NCBI RefSeq assembly: GCF_032854445.1
Contig: NC_088301.1
Location: 25,838,402-25,902,401 of the forward strand
Direction: 5' to 3'
Length of the DNA: 64,000 nt
DNA from: Liolophura sinensis
Lineage: Eukaryota; Mollusca; Polyplacophora; Chitonida; Chitonidae
The number at the start of each line of letters is the position of its first letter. Within the stretch, counting starts at the first letter, position 1. Shown piece after piece: positions 52,701 to 64,000 of the stretch. The translations under genes and the position numbers were made by a program. The notes beneath the pieces are model-generated. The model saw only the letters and a list, made by a program, of their open reading frames with translations. It was not told the DNA's origin and did not search any database.

Positions 52701-53531
52701 CATCATAATATATGGCATTTATTTGCCTTGATACATTTTTTAGGAGGCTGGGGCAACATTTTGGGTTATTTACCTTTATTGTCTTTTCTTGAAATCCATC
52801 ATAACTCTGGAGTGAAATTTATGTAATGTAAAATTACAATTCTGAGTGTCTCCGATTTGCACCTTGTAAAACAAACTCATGTTCATGTCAGTCCGTATTA
52901 CTTTGAAGGATATCCATGTTGTGAAGCAGGGTTTGGCATTGCATGAACTGCCTCATACCTCATTGATGTACTCAGCGGAGCATAACAATTTGGAACATTG
53001 TCCCTATATCCAGTGGGTTACCTGGCAGCAGATTTATTGTGATTCGTCAGCAGGGATAGAAATATGGCGTTAGTACCAGTATAAGTGCACTAATACGAAT
53101 TATTAGCACATGGACAATGTGCAGAAAAAAAAAGATTGTTTTAATATTATAAAATTCATGCTCACCATAAACCTATGGAGAGTGCTGTGTTTTCTTCATT
53201 AGAGCATTGGTTTACATAGAGATTTCTTAATTTTCCTAGTATAGATATGCCCAAAGTCTGAGATGGTGTGTTTCTCAGTGCAGGGAGACTAGAGTCAAAT
53301 GTACTGTGTGAACGCAACTTTATTTCTTAAATTCATCCTTGATCGGAGAGTATTTAAAGGTTTATTGGATTTCTTTGTGGTAAAACCAAAGAGGATTACA
53401 TATACTAATGTAGATGTATATGAGAAGTCATGTTACCAATTTTGCCTTGTTATCCTAGAGAACTAAAATTTAAACTTGAAGAGATAGTTAAGGGTATTAA
53501 TATAGCACACCTATGTACAGGATACAATCTA

Positions 53532-53680
53532 TTTGTTTAATTGAGCAAAGTTTTATGCTGTACTCAGGAATATTTCACTTGTACAACAACAGCCAGGATT
53601 ATGGCGAGAGGAAACCTGTGACCATCTGCAGGTTGCTGATAGGCCAACCTGAGAGGAAGCTAGCTCGACTTGAAATTTGA
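53532..53680 (-). mobile_element. RUDI/V-SINE-like element, diverged
   Basis: Tail, core with gaps, and GAGAGGAAGCTAGC. Confidence 0.65.
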
Positions 53681-55223
53681 TGGTACAATCTGTGGAAACT
53701 GTCTAGTATTAAAGTCTTTAGGATTTTTAAAGACATAATTTATGAAAGTCACATATAATAAAACCAAGAGAATATTTTAATCACATCCTGATCACATTTG
53801 CTTTGTAGGACAGTTTTGTTTTCTTACCAAATGTGGAGGCTTTATTTTTTGAAGGATTCGTCATTCTTTTCTCTCTGGATAGTGCCACAGACAGAATTGT
53901 CACGTATCTGTGAGGCATTGATCGGGTTGTACTACCAATGAGGGGACATCCAGTTGAGCAAATTGCAGCAATATTATAATTATCCAAGTGTTTGTTTTTG
54001 ATTTGTTATACCAGAGGGCGAAATGAAGGTCAAGGTGGGAAAACTCTAAACTACAGTTTTATCTGATTAACTTTATAGACTAGAAATTACCCGATATCCA
54101 GAAGTGAAATAGTGTAAATAGATGATGAAAGCAAGAGATTAAACGTGTTGATAATTTTACAATATAGTATCATTTAATGTATGTCATCATAGAGTGATTT
54201 ATTCATTTGGAGTTGCCTTATATGATGTCTGTTTGCTCAAATGTTTATATTTTATTTATATATAAATAATAATCAGAAATATAAATCTTTGTTTATATAA
54301 TTCTATCAGGGTTTTGTTGTGTTCTTTCAGAAATCAATGGTATTTTTTTTTCCTGGAGAAAAACACCTCTTATCCAGCTAAACATAAAGTTAGTCATATC
54401 CCAATGGCATCACATTTCATGAGCCCATTTTACAAAGCAGTCTAGAAATCACGCCTGGCAGCATATCCACGATGACATGTAGTGAAGATTTGCCCCCAAG
54501 GTAAGTGCTCTTGATGGTGCATTGAGACTGCTTTATAAAACATGCCCCAATGGGTCAATCCAAGTGCTGACCTGAGGTGAATGCTGCCTCACTGTAGTGC
54601 CATTTCAAACACACCAGATTTTATATGGTTCATACAGTCATAGTACAGACATCAAGCTTGAATTTAATCACTTGTTCTAACCACCAAGGAGGAAAGTGAT
54701 AAGACTACAAGCCCTCAAGACTTAGTCTCAGCCAATTCAGGACTGAGCGTATCACTTACTTTATGGCACGGCAGGAATCACCTGATTTCACTTATTGACT
54801 GAGGAGAGTAATGTGTCTGTGGAGTATTAAAACCCTGGGCAAGTAACTGACCAACTTTCCTAATTGTGACACACAGATTTTTGCCGTGTATGGATAGGCA
54901 AGTATCTCCAGTGAACTTCATGTAAGACCTGAATGACTATCAATGTCTGCAAGAAAGAAGGGTTATGGTAATTCTCAAATTCTTTGAAACTCAAAGGCGC
55001 CTGGATATTTAACAGCAGAATTTGTGATTGTCTACAGTGGATGGAGTGCCTGACCCTTGGCGAGTTACTACCAAAGGTTCCCACGTATGACTAAACAGAT
55101 GTCACTGCCTTATTGGTAGAAGACAAGTGGTCCTCACCGAACATACTTACTGACACCTAGGCTGCTGGGAAGTTCAAGAACAAGGGAAACTTCCCTCTCA
55201 AAGGGATTGAGCCCACACTTCAT

Positions 55224-55232
55224 ATATATATG

Positions 55233-55278
<46 letters not shown>
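55224..55278. repeat. (TA)n microsatellite
   Basis: Long TA run with single-base interruptions. Confidence 0.9.
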
Positions 55279-55280
<2 letters not shown>

Positions 55281-55394
55281 TGATTGGGTTTTTCATAAAA
55301 CCCAACAATTGAGTCATAAGGTGTGTGTGCATATATATGTCTTATTGTGGCAGGGCGATTCCATGCCGCTAAAGTGCTGTTGCAACTGAAATAT

Positions 55395-55585
55395 CATTCC
55401 CATGGTACTGGGCCATTCAGTCTTGCTTCCTTGCGTTAACCTCTCATTGCTCAGCGCCAAGAGAGGCAGCAACAAATACCGTCTTTGAAGTCTTTGGTAT
55501 GACCCGAACGAGGTTTGATCCCAGGTCTCCTGACTTCACCTTGTAGTTAGGTCATGCACCTTACTCACTGAGTTACATCCCACTC
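55395..55585 (-). mobile_element. SINE family B-related tRNA-like end
   Basis: Minus strand reads a tRNA-like head (GTAACTCAGTGAGTAAGGTG ... GGGATCAAACCTC) followed by the family B body. Confidence 0.5.
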
Positions 55586-55861
55586 CTGATCCAGTCATAA
55601 ATGTAACCACATTCGCACACCCATTAAATTCATACAGATATCAAAATTTTCGCTGTTAAATTATAACACAAACCACAGAAATAACGTCTTCATTTGAACA
55701 AATTTATCTCCATGATAAATACAACATGAACACCTCTGATTCCACACAGCACAATCTTAACGTTAAAGATCACAACTCCTTAAATAAAAAAACAACCAAC
55801 TTTGTTGAGACAAACAGCAGGAAATGCTGGACAAGAGACTCGTATGAAGTGTAAAACGGTG

Positions 55862-56032
55862 CTATGATACGGCTGTGTCCTCCGCAACAATGTCAAAGTC
55901 TGTCTCATCTTTGATGTCAATTGCAATATCATCACTGGTAAATCTTTGGCCAAACATATCTCTGATGCAGCCGAGAAAACTTGAAATTCCGTCCGTCTCC
56001 AAGGGTAGATAACTCTGAAGTGACTGTAACAT
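55862..56032 (-). CDS. MYSM1: MYSM1 terminal exon h
   Basis: 171 nt including TAG, phase 0 in. [20 protein letters not shown] then an acidic tail ending AEDTAVS. Acceptor GATTTCAG. Confidence 0.85.
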   Translation of the reverse strand: MLQSLQSYLPLETDGISSFLGCIRDMFGQRFTSDDIAIDIKDETDFDIVAEDTAVS

Positions 56033-59000
56033 CTGAAATCAGAGATCAGTGGTGATTTTGATTAATGCATCTCAACATATCTCCAGGGCGTTCATGAGAA
56101 GTGGTTACCAGCAACAAGAAAGCTGCCAATTCTGTAGAAAATGGAGCAGGTAAGCCTTGATGCTAGTTTACTCTCTTTAATTCTCTCTTACGTGGCTATC
56201 TACTTTTTCAAGGTAACCTTCTCCTCAAAAAGATACTTCTGTTTCATCACTTAGTGGTATCAATATTTATTAATAAATTTATCAATATTGATAAATGCAA
56301 GGCAGCTGAACAGTTCACAGCACAATACTGAACAAGAACATAATGTACACATGGCAACGACTGCAGAAGTGTACAGTTAAGAAAATAATTTCTCAACCTT
56401 TTTCCACATGAAAAGAGCAACTTTCGATGTGATTTACACACCTTCTTAATTTGATTTTGAAGGCAAACCTAACTTGGTTGGGGTGGAAAATATCAGGACA
56501 TCACAGAAGTATAATTGTAGTCTGAGTAATGTCCTCATAATATATTTGAAACAATATAGCTTTACTAATCAATACAGGAGTTTCAATTTGAAACAAAACT
56601 GATACCAACAGGTCAAAATCTAAGACCTACACCTTACAGAGAAGGGTTTCAGATAACATTCATAAATGGACAGAGTTTATGTATTCATTTATTTATTTGA
56701 TTGGTGTTTTACGCTGTACTAAAGAATATTGCACTTATACAATGGCGGCTAGCATTATGGTGGTTGGAAAGCAGGCAGAGTCCGAGGGAAAGGACCAAGA
56801 TTAAAGAGAAACCTAGTTCCCCTCATGAACCGACATACCAAATATGAAATCATAATCTGCAATGGCTTGTCATGTATTGCGACTATGTCGTCCATACAGG
56901 AGAACGGACATCACGATGAAATAATCTTTGGCATAAAAACTCTCAAACATGCCATTTGCCATGGAAACCAGAAATTTAGGTGAAAAGAGGAACCTAGTTC
57001 ACCTAAACATGAACCTGTATACTAAAGAATAAATCTTAATATCTGCAGTGCTTTGTCTTTATATACTGCGATCTTGTCGTTTATAAAGAAAGACATAGTA
57101 CAAAATAATCTCTGGGATAAAAACACCCAAACTTCCCATTTCCATCCGGTTGCCATGGGAACTAGAAATTTAAATGAAACATCCATCATTTAAATAGCAT
57201 ACCAGATCACTTCAATGTGAACCTGATGGACATAGTGAAAAAATAATCTGTGGGATAAAAACGTACCTTGTCCAGGCAGATCAGGTTGTCGCTGGCTCGG
57301 TACATGCTGAGTAAGTCCACCCGATGAGGGTTATCACCATGTCTGCACACAACCTCCTCTGACGCAGACACAACCACATCAGCACTGAACTTGTGCTGAG
57401 CCACTTTAAAATCAAACTGATATGGCACGTCTGGAACGAGACAATCAAACTGATGTGAGGTGAGGAAACTTAAAAGAGGTAATAAAACGTAATATCAGAC
57501 ATTTGGAGTGGGAAAATCAAACTGATATGACACAGTTAAAGGAGAACAAAACTTAAAACAATGACACTATAGGCTGAAAAGAGCACATTTTTTTCTATCT
57601 GGTGGTGCCTACTGCATAATTTTGCGAGTTCTGATCGCCATACACATAAAGCCTTAAAATAGCAAAGCTGGCATAAATCGCTGAGTACATCGCGTCCTCC
57701 ATCTTTAACACCCTGTAATTTATGATGGAGGTGTGTTGCCACTCAGCCAATGAGAGTTGTTTAAACTGCTGGCGTGTTCGTGTAAACTCAGAACCTACAT
57801 CCAACATTCTGGTTTTCCGATCGTCAAGCGGAAAACGAACTGTACTGTTCCCTACTTTCTCGGACGAAGAGTTCTACCAGAAATGTACGAACTGCACTTC
57901 GGCGGTTTCCGAAGGCAATTCTCCTCCTAACACAGAAGACTTCAGGTCTAGTTCTTAGGCAACATGGAATCGCCCACAGCGGATTATGGCGCCGACATTA
58001 TTTATAATTTATCAACTTGAGGTACATATTGGAATTTTTTTTATGCTATGCACCTGCGAGGAAATGCATACTCTTTCCAATGGTATATGTTTGATATTTA
58101 AATTTTCTTCTCCTTTAAAAGGAAACAATCACACTGTCACTAAACTTGCTATGGGTTATGTTAAACCTAAAGAGTACAATTCATAAGCGAAATCTTCTTG
58201 AGTACAGCGTAAAACACCAATCAAATCACAAGTACATCTCCATATGTTTCAGTACTCCAACAGATGTGCATTTCGAGCTTAGATTAGTTAAGCAGCACAT
58301 GGGGCTGAAAGAAAAGGATTATAGGACTTGCAGACATACAATTATCAAAAAGACCAAACATCATGTCACTCCATGGATTCCTGTGTCTCGCAGAATATGA
58401 CTGCTGTTTTTAACAGCAATACATTATGGGTTCGTTTTTCTTTGTTTTGTGTAGTTTTTTACATACTGTAAATATCCAACCTTTTCAACCACTAAAGCAT
58501 TTCTTTCGGTGAAATTTGTGCATACAATTACTATGAAAATGATGCTAAAAATGATTGATTTGTTTCATTAAAGATGCAAGCTTCATAAAACTGTGCAAAT
58601 TATTTCTCTGTACCATCTGTAACATCTCTCAGCATGATTCAAAGAACTGGTTGCCAAGGCAACACAAAGGGTCGATGAATTAGGCTACTTGTGGAAGTCT
58701 TCAATGAAAAACCATAATTTAGCTCTCTACAAAAACATAGAAGTACTATTTCAGGGAATGCACTTTCTATTTAATATAACATTCCCCAAAGCCTGCACTA
58801 CACATCAATATCTACTGCTGACTTACTGCAGTGTCCATTCTGACTGGTCTCATCACTGACCATCAAACACCTAAACTCTGACTGAATGGCCGAGCCACAA
58901 CGCTTGTACGGATTCACGATCATTCCCACGAAGTTGGAGCCACCTTTTGCAAACCAATCCTGTAAACAAATTACAAGCTAATAAGAAAACTTATCCATAA

Positions 59001-62000
59001 TAAATAATCTTTGTTAACTTTCTCACATTTATTTCATAAGGAAAAAAATTTTAACAAAACTGACAATTTTCTTTTAAATTATAAATCTGAAGAAAGAGAA
59101 TAATTTACATCATTTTAACATCCCTGAACAAAATATTTTCCTTAGTGAAGAGCCATCCAATCATATGATAATATAACAGAAATATTAGTCAAAACTGGTC
59201 AAAAGAAGCTATCTTTAAATCTATCTTTATGCTTCCAAAGATATTGAAAAAGTGCTGGCTGAACTTCAATTTTTAAGAAAACTTGGGGAGAAAAGGAAAG
59301 TCATATGTTTTTCACTTCGCTGTACTGCTACTTTCACAATCAAAATGTCCACAAAACATGTTATTTATCTGGTTATTTCTCATCACCATGCTCAAGAATT
59401 TTTCACTTCAGAGCAGTGAAGTTCACAAATTCCTTGTCCAAGGTTGGGATTGAACTCTAAACTCATGAGTCCTTGTGACTGAAAGACAAGTTTCTTAATC
59501 GCTCAACCACCAACTCCTACAATTTCGATGCGAATCCGGGGAATCGATTCGCACAAAGACTCGCGCCATACTTGTCTATGAGAATCCACTTGGATTTGCA
59601 CAGAGAAAGTGTTTATTTATTTCTTCTGAAGAGTTCTACAAGGACCGCGATGAATTCAGTTTTAGCGTACATAGCTCGGAAAAGATTATCACCACTCGGC
59701 TTCAACTTCTGTTGATTGAACTTGTTCCAAACTCCCTGACTGGTTTGAAACGGGAAAGTTTGGCAATGGCAGTGTGCGATACAAGACAAAATCTCATAAC
59801 ACTTAAAGCCATGCGTAAGCTCAGCGGTAACAACCTCTGCCGCTGTGGTCGTGTTCACCAAGCACTTACAAGTACATGTAAACTAAAGTTACGCTTTCAG
59901 GAACAAAAATGGCTGAAAATTAATGATTTCGGTACAGATAACATTTGTCCAAGTATATAATTTTACTTACTTTTTTGACCTTTGAATTCTCGCAGTCTCT
60001 GACGTTGGAATCCTACCAGATTCTTGCAAGAAATTTAGAACTTCTAGGCCTGAATCTCAACCTAGGAAGCATCGTGTTCACAGTTAGATCCTGACTATTA
60101 CCTGGAATTTGAGCTGTGTCTCCAGATCCCTTACAGAAGGATTAGGGGCAAACGTTGGATGGGAGTGGTACCAGCCTACTATGTTCAGTCCCTGGCTGCC
60201 GATCTTCTCCCCTGCTACTGTCTGGGATACTGTGGGATAGCAAAAAAAATTGGTGTTCTAGTGTTACTTATTGTTTTGCTTGTTTGTTTGATTGGTGTTT
60301 AACGTCACATTCACCAATATTTGTGATACATGTATATCACCTTGTTCATGTAGCTGGCAAGACGGTATGGATAGTACATACGTAAAATGCTGCTTCACTA
60401 AAACACCATGACGAAGATACTGGATAGGGCGTAGTCACATTATGCTGACATAATACCAAACAGGGAAGTTGGCCTAACCAAGATACCAATTTTAAAGTTT
60501 TACATGCAGGTATGACTCAACTTGTGATTCAGCCCCGGATCAAACAATGGCAATTGTTTGTTTAATCATTATATGACAACCACTGCATGTTAAGTACTGG
60601 AAGTCAGTTGAAGAAAATCTTCCTGAATAATAAGAAATGAAATATATGTCATCTTTAAATTCAAATCAGAGCACATAGGGAAGTCAGTGTTCCCTTGAGA
60701 CAAACACTAAGCCTACATGTAAGAGCACTGTTTTGTTCAGAACAAAGTAGCCAGTATAAGGATGCATCTTGCTCCCACTACAGACCAGTCGAAATACTAA
60801 TTTCTCTGTAGTTCTTACAGACAGCTGGTAGGGCAGCTTACCTGGGTCCATCTCACACTGCATGCCTGTGCTGACACTGACACACGGGACAGCAGTAACG
60901 ATCTCTAACCTCCCCTCCTGGTACTGCCCTCCCAACAGACCAATCACCTCAGTCTTAGACACATGAGCATGGATGTCCACAATAGCTAGGGCCGTGCTGT
61001 GCATCTCCACAGCAAACGGTGGCTGGGAAAACCAAAATAGACTTCCATATGAACTGAGTCAGTACAACTTCACAACCGCTTTTATATTCAAAGAAACAGC
61101 ATTTTTAGAATTGTACCCATGTTATTTACACACATATACAAAAAGAGCATTTTTAACAAAAATACTTGGCTTGTGCTGTGAAAAAAAAAAAAAGTTTTAT
61201 GATGCCACTGTATGGAGAATTGCCAATATGACCCATAAAACTCACTGTAGAAATAAAATATCTGACTTCATTTTATAGAAGGATGAATATTCTCTGCGTT
61301 TAAATTTAACAGTTCCTTCTGAACTAGTTACAAGAGCACCAGTGCTGAGCTGATATCATCATGCTGGATAAATGAGTGATGAAGACAATCGTTACAAAAG
61401 TATCATGAAACCAATCAGAATAATTGCTACATGTACATATATGTTTAAGTCCACAATAGAACAAAAATGGTAATAATTTTGCAAAAAATTAATCAAAAGC
61501 TCAAAACTCAAACTTGACCCGTTATGGTGTCATGGTGGAGCCATTTAATTTAATAAGCCAGTTTCAATTTAATTACGATGAAATGCGTTGAAAAAAGTAC
61601 AGAAAACAGTCAATGTCCCAAAAAACATGCCAAAAAAAGGCTTTACTTCAGTTAAAAATGGATGAAGCTGCCTGAAACTCAAATCTGACCTATAAGTCAT
61701 TCTCGCGAGCCATGTGCCAAATTTCAATTCAATAAAATGACACTGGTCGTAAGTGGGAAGGTCTGCCAGCAACCTGCGGATGGTCGTGGGTTCCCCCCTG
61801 GCACTGGTGGTTTCCTCCCACCATAATGCTGGCCGCCGTCGTATAAGTGAAATATTCTTGAGTACGGCGTAAAACAGCAATCAAATAAATAAATAAAATG
61901 ACCTATTTGAAAAAAATAGGCCGGAAAACTAATTCATGACAAACCTAGAGATGAGGTGAAAATCTGCAGTCCCTTCTAGTGCCAGACTAATATTACCTAC

Positions 62001-63908
62001 ACTAATGTATTCGCTAGTGATGAATGCAAATTCATTTGCATATTTTTCTTACCTCTTTATCATCAAAGTTACAACAGGGGATCAGTTTGAACGGATCATA
62101 TCTATCCAGTCTTGAGGACTTTGATGATGACTGGGTTGACTGATCAAGGGCAGTGTGCTGCAAAGATAATACATTTATTTACTCGATACATGTAGTTGTT
62201 TACTGCTGCACTCAACATCTTCTCCTCATATGATTCAAGCCAGTTTTATGGGTGGAGGAAATCGCAGTGCCCAGTTCTGACCATTGCTGAGCTATCCCAA
62301 ATTATCCCACTGTCACTGCTGACAGGCAAGTGGTGTGAAATTAACTTCGTGCAAGGCCTCACAAATGAGCACTGTCAACCTCTTATTGCCACCAAGGTTA
62401 TGAGAAACTGCAGAACCCCCTGTATGAGCAACCAGGCCCAGAGCTCTGTATTTACTTCAACAAAAAAGACATTCATGAAAAGTTGGAAGATGTTATTACA
62501 CCTGACATTTCCAACCAGGACAAATTCTCTTTTCACTCTTCACCTAATCAGAGACGCTTGAATTAAGGGTGACCCCTCATGACCATACAACTGAAGTGCA
62601 TATTGTATATCGATCTGATGGTAGACAGACAGAATAAGAATTGAGGCATTTTCATTGATAATATTAAAGCATACAATCAAATGGAATACTAAGTTACACA
62701 TATAAAAGTAAGCAAGAGAAACTAAAATCAATAGCATTTAGAATGTGTCTAGAACTGGACCACTTCTCTACTTCGCTGTCTGGTATTACTTACATCTATT
62801 GTTTTTCCTTCAGCATCTTTCTCATCTACCCAAAAGCCAAATGGGTCTCGAATCTTCCGCTTTCTTGGACGCTGTAACAAACAGAGCCCCCAGAATGTAT
62901 GACTGTTAATACCCAAAAGTTAGCACGTATATTTTGTGGAAGTTTGAGAGCGCCTCACGAACTTGTTATAGCTATGAACTTCTTCATACAATTCAATTAA
63001 ATTCAGTTACAAGTATTTCTTCACAATCTGTCGGTGTGTCAAGGGCTAACTTGATATTTCCTCAACAAAGATGTGCTTGATTGATATTTTACGCTTAAAA
63101 ATTACCCGCTTCTAATTACTAATGAGCCAGCCAACCTCATTAGTCCAGGGCCTGATACATGTAGTCATTGCAAGTAAGCACTTTGACAACCTGGAGCCAA
63201 CCAACCTCATTAGTCAAGGGCCTGATACATGCAGTCAGCACAAGTCAGCACTTTAACCACCTGGAGCCAGCTAACCTCACTAGTCAAGGGCCTGATATAT
63301 GTGGTCATTGCAAGTCAGCACTTTGACCACCTGGGGCCAGCTAACCTCATTAGTCAAGCGCCTGATACATGCAGTCAGCACAAGTCAGCACTTTGACCAC
63401 CTGGAGCCAGCCAACCTCATTAGTCAAGGGCCTGATACATGCAGTCAGCACAAGTCAGCACTTTGACCACCTTGAGCCAACCAATCTCATTAGTCAAGGG
63501 CCTGATACATGCAGTCAGCACAAGTCAGCACTTTGACCACCTTGAGCCAACCAATCTCATTAGTCAAGGGCCTGATACATGTAGTCACCACAAGTCAGCA
63601 CTTTGGCCACCTTGAGCCAACCAATCTCATTAGTCAAGGGCCTGATACATGTAGTCACCACAAGTCAGCGCTTTGGCCACCTGGAGCCAACCAAGTCACA
63701 CACTGACATCAACACACATACACTGTGTGATCTCGATTGACATGATCAATTGTAGCCAACTGATAACATCATCTTACAGTTTAGTGACAAAACAAAAGAA
63801 TAAATTGTGCCATACCATGGCTTCCATCTTCTCCACACTCAAAGACAACTTGTCCTCCACAGACCTCTCTTTGGTAATACCCGACTTCAAAGGACGATTG
63901 TAGCAGGC
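55862..63908 (-). CDS. MYSM1: MYSM1-like JAMM/MPN+ histone H2A deubiquitinase, C-terminal part (8 exons)
   Basis: Eight minus-strand exons join in phase to 1,053 nt (350 aa plus stop); the 5' part lies beyond the right edge. The MPN+ domain carries the full JAMM set: Glu in [10 protein letters not shown], then [17 protein letters not shown] (H-x-H-x10-D with the Ser), so the zinc protease should be active. [11 protein letters not shown] and DPFKLIPC match MYSM1 more closely than its relative MPND. MYSM1 removes ubiquitin from histone H2A in chromatin. The N-terminal SANT and SWIRM domains are not in the window. Introns hold a 70-bp array, SINEs and a TTAA-flanked element. The 3' end converges on the thioesterase gene. 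Confidence 0.9.
56682..56791 (-). mobile_element. RUDI/V-SINE-like element, 3' end only
   Basis: Tail and core in a MYSM1 intron. Confidence 0.75.
57267..57430 (-). CDS. MYSM1: MYSM1 internal exon g
   Basis: 164 nt, phase 1 in and 0 out. [20 protein letters not shown] then [20 protein letters not shown], corresponding to the YKFEVQQ region of MYSM1. Confidence 0.88.
57541..58114. mobile_element. TTAA-flanked MITE-like element
   Basis: AGGAGAACAAAACTTAAA at the left end and the inverted AGGAGAAGAAAATTTAAA at the right end differ at two positions; both sit directly inside TTAA. A TTAA target is typical of piggyBac-type transposition. No transposase frame is present. MYSM1 intron, next to exon g. 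Confidence 0.6.
58466..58695. mobile_element. Dispersed MITE-like repeat E, copy 3
   Basis: Same order as copies 1 and 2: CAACCACTAAAGCATTTCTT, AAGATGCAAGCTTCATAAAA, then TGGTTGCCAAGGC and GATGAATTAGGCTACTTG. Confidence 0.55.
58827..58959 (-). CDS. MYSM1: MYSM1 internal exon f
   Basis: 133 nt, phase 0 in and 1 out. [20 protein letters not shown] then the strand region [18 protein letters not shown]. Confidence 0.9.
59349..59518 (-). mobile_element. SINE type C copy
   Basis: Minus strand GTGGTTGAGCGATTAAGAAA (box A-like) and AGAGTTCAATCCC (box B-like); TTCCTTGTCCAAGGTTGGGA in the body. Confidence 0.55.
60102..60229 (-). CDS. MYSM1: MYSM1 internal exon e (JAMM motif)
   Basis: 128 nt, phase 1 in and 0 out. 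[17 protein letters not shown] then [20 protein letters not shown]: both zinc His, the Ser and the zinc Asp are present. Confidence 0.93.
60283..60546 (-). mobile_element. SINE with RUDI-like tail and family B-like body
   Basis: Begins TTTGATTGGTGTTTAACGTC and continues with TGCTGCTTCACT and TTTTAAAGTT landmarks of family B; a diverged or chimeric copy. Confidence 0.5.
60842..61022 (-). CDS. MYSM1: MYSM1 internal exon d (start of MPN+ domain)
   Basis: 181 nt, phase 0 in and 1 out. [20 protein letters not shown] then [17 protein letters not shown], with the catalytic Glu of the MPN fold, ending [10 protein letters not shown]. Confidence 0.93.
61745..61899 (+). mobile_element. RUDI/V-SINE-like element, 3' half
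   Basis: Very close to the consensus, plus orientation, in a MYSM1 intron; probably a young copy. Confidence 0.8.
62053..62157 (-). CDS. MYSM1: MYSM1 internal exon c
   Basis: 105 nt, phase 0 in and out. [20 protein letters not shown] then [15 protein letters not shown]. Confidence 0.88.
62794..62871 (-). CDS. MYSM1: MYSM1 internal exon b
   Basis: 78 nt, phase 0 in and out. [20 protein letters not shown] then EGKTID, a basic stretch that precedes the MPN domain in MYSM1. Donor GTAAGT. Confidence 0.85.
63122..63695. repeat. 70-bp array in a MYSM1 intron
   Basis: Eight to nine units with CTGGAG-like anchors every 70 bp (63191, 63261, 63331 ... 63681); consensus includes CCAACCTCATTAGTCAAGGG and CACAAGTCAGCACTTTGACC. 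Ends about 120 bp from the donor of exon a. Confidence 0.92.
63816..63908 (-). CDS. MYSM1: MYSM1 internal exon a
   Basis: 93 nt, phase 0 in and out, [20 protein letters not shown] then [11 protein letters not shown]. Acceptor GAGCAG chosen; an alternative AG lies 5 nt upstream. Donor GTATGG. Confidence 0.65.
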
Positions 63909-64000
63909 CTGCTCTGTTAACAAACATGAACAGGGATACAGGCATTTTAACATTTATAGTTCGCTACATTTGAGTGAAATACATGTTAGCTTGAGTACAG

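Larger units (their letters stand above)
52701..55394. other. Intergenic region between the convergent thioesterase and MYSM1 genes
   Basis: Holds SINE remnants and a (TA)n run. No supported exon on either strand. Confidence 0.5.

Noticed and set aside
59613-59861. 82-codon minus-strand frame in a MYSM1 intron
   Set aside because: No homology recognised and no splice junction fits it between exons e and f, which join in phase without it.

Overview
The window is animal nuclear DNA. It has intron-rich genes with GT-AG introns, low gene density, many tRNA-derived SINEs and abundant minisatellites. The commonest repeat ends in an (AAAT)n tail, has a tRNA-like head and carries a conserved core. 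From memory it resembles the RUDI/V-SINE elements reported from molluscs, so a mollusc or a close lophotrochozoan is the best guess. This was not checked by search.

Layout. 1-22 kb is gene-poor. It holds a KCNE-like single-pass membrane protein (minus, 1740-2159) and two small minus-strand exons at 12.15-12.51 kb that resemble part of FANCD2. The rest is arrays and dispersed repeats: a 60-bp array, a 95-bp satellite, a 125-bp array of 18 units, a 25-bp array and a fold-back element. 22.3-49.3 kb is one complete minus-strand gene, the TFIIIC subunit GTF3C3 (TFIIIC102-like). I resolved it into 26 coding exons whose phases all fit and that total 2,967 nt (988 aa). Its introns hold about a dozen SINEs, MITE-like elements and several minisatellites. 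49.75-52.44 kb is a two-exon plus-strand gene for a double-hotdog, acyl-ACP-thioesterase-like protein, head to head with GTF3C3 across 464 bp. 52.4-55.9 kb has no gene. 55.86-63.91 kb is the 3' half of a MYSM1-like JAMM/MPN+ histone H2A deubiquitinase on the minus strand (8 exons, 350 aa including the catalytic domain); it continues past the right edge.

Function. GTF3C3 (RNA polymerase III initiation) and MYSM1 (chromatin deubiquitination) are both nuclear housekeeping genes. Nothing in the sequence shows that the genes here act as a pathway; the only regulatory link I would infer is the short divergent interval between GTF3C3 and the thioesterase gene.

Most unusual feature. Several minisatellites are tandem copies of exon edges together with their splice signals. 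They include 23 extra copies of the GTF3C3 exon 21 acceptor plus 14 exon bases, partial copies of GTF3C3 exon 12 with its donor, a 36-bp array resembling the exon 13 acceptor, and 18 cassettes near the FANCD2-like exon that carry both an acceptor and a donor. The long ORFs that cross such arrays look like by-products of period lengths divisible by three.
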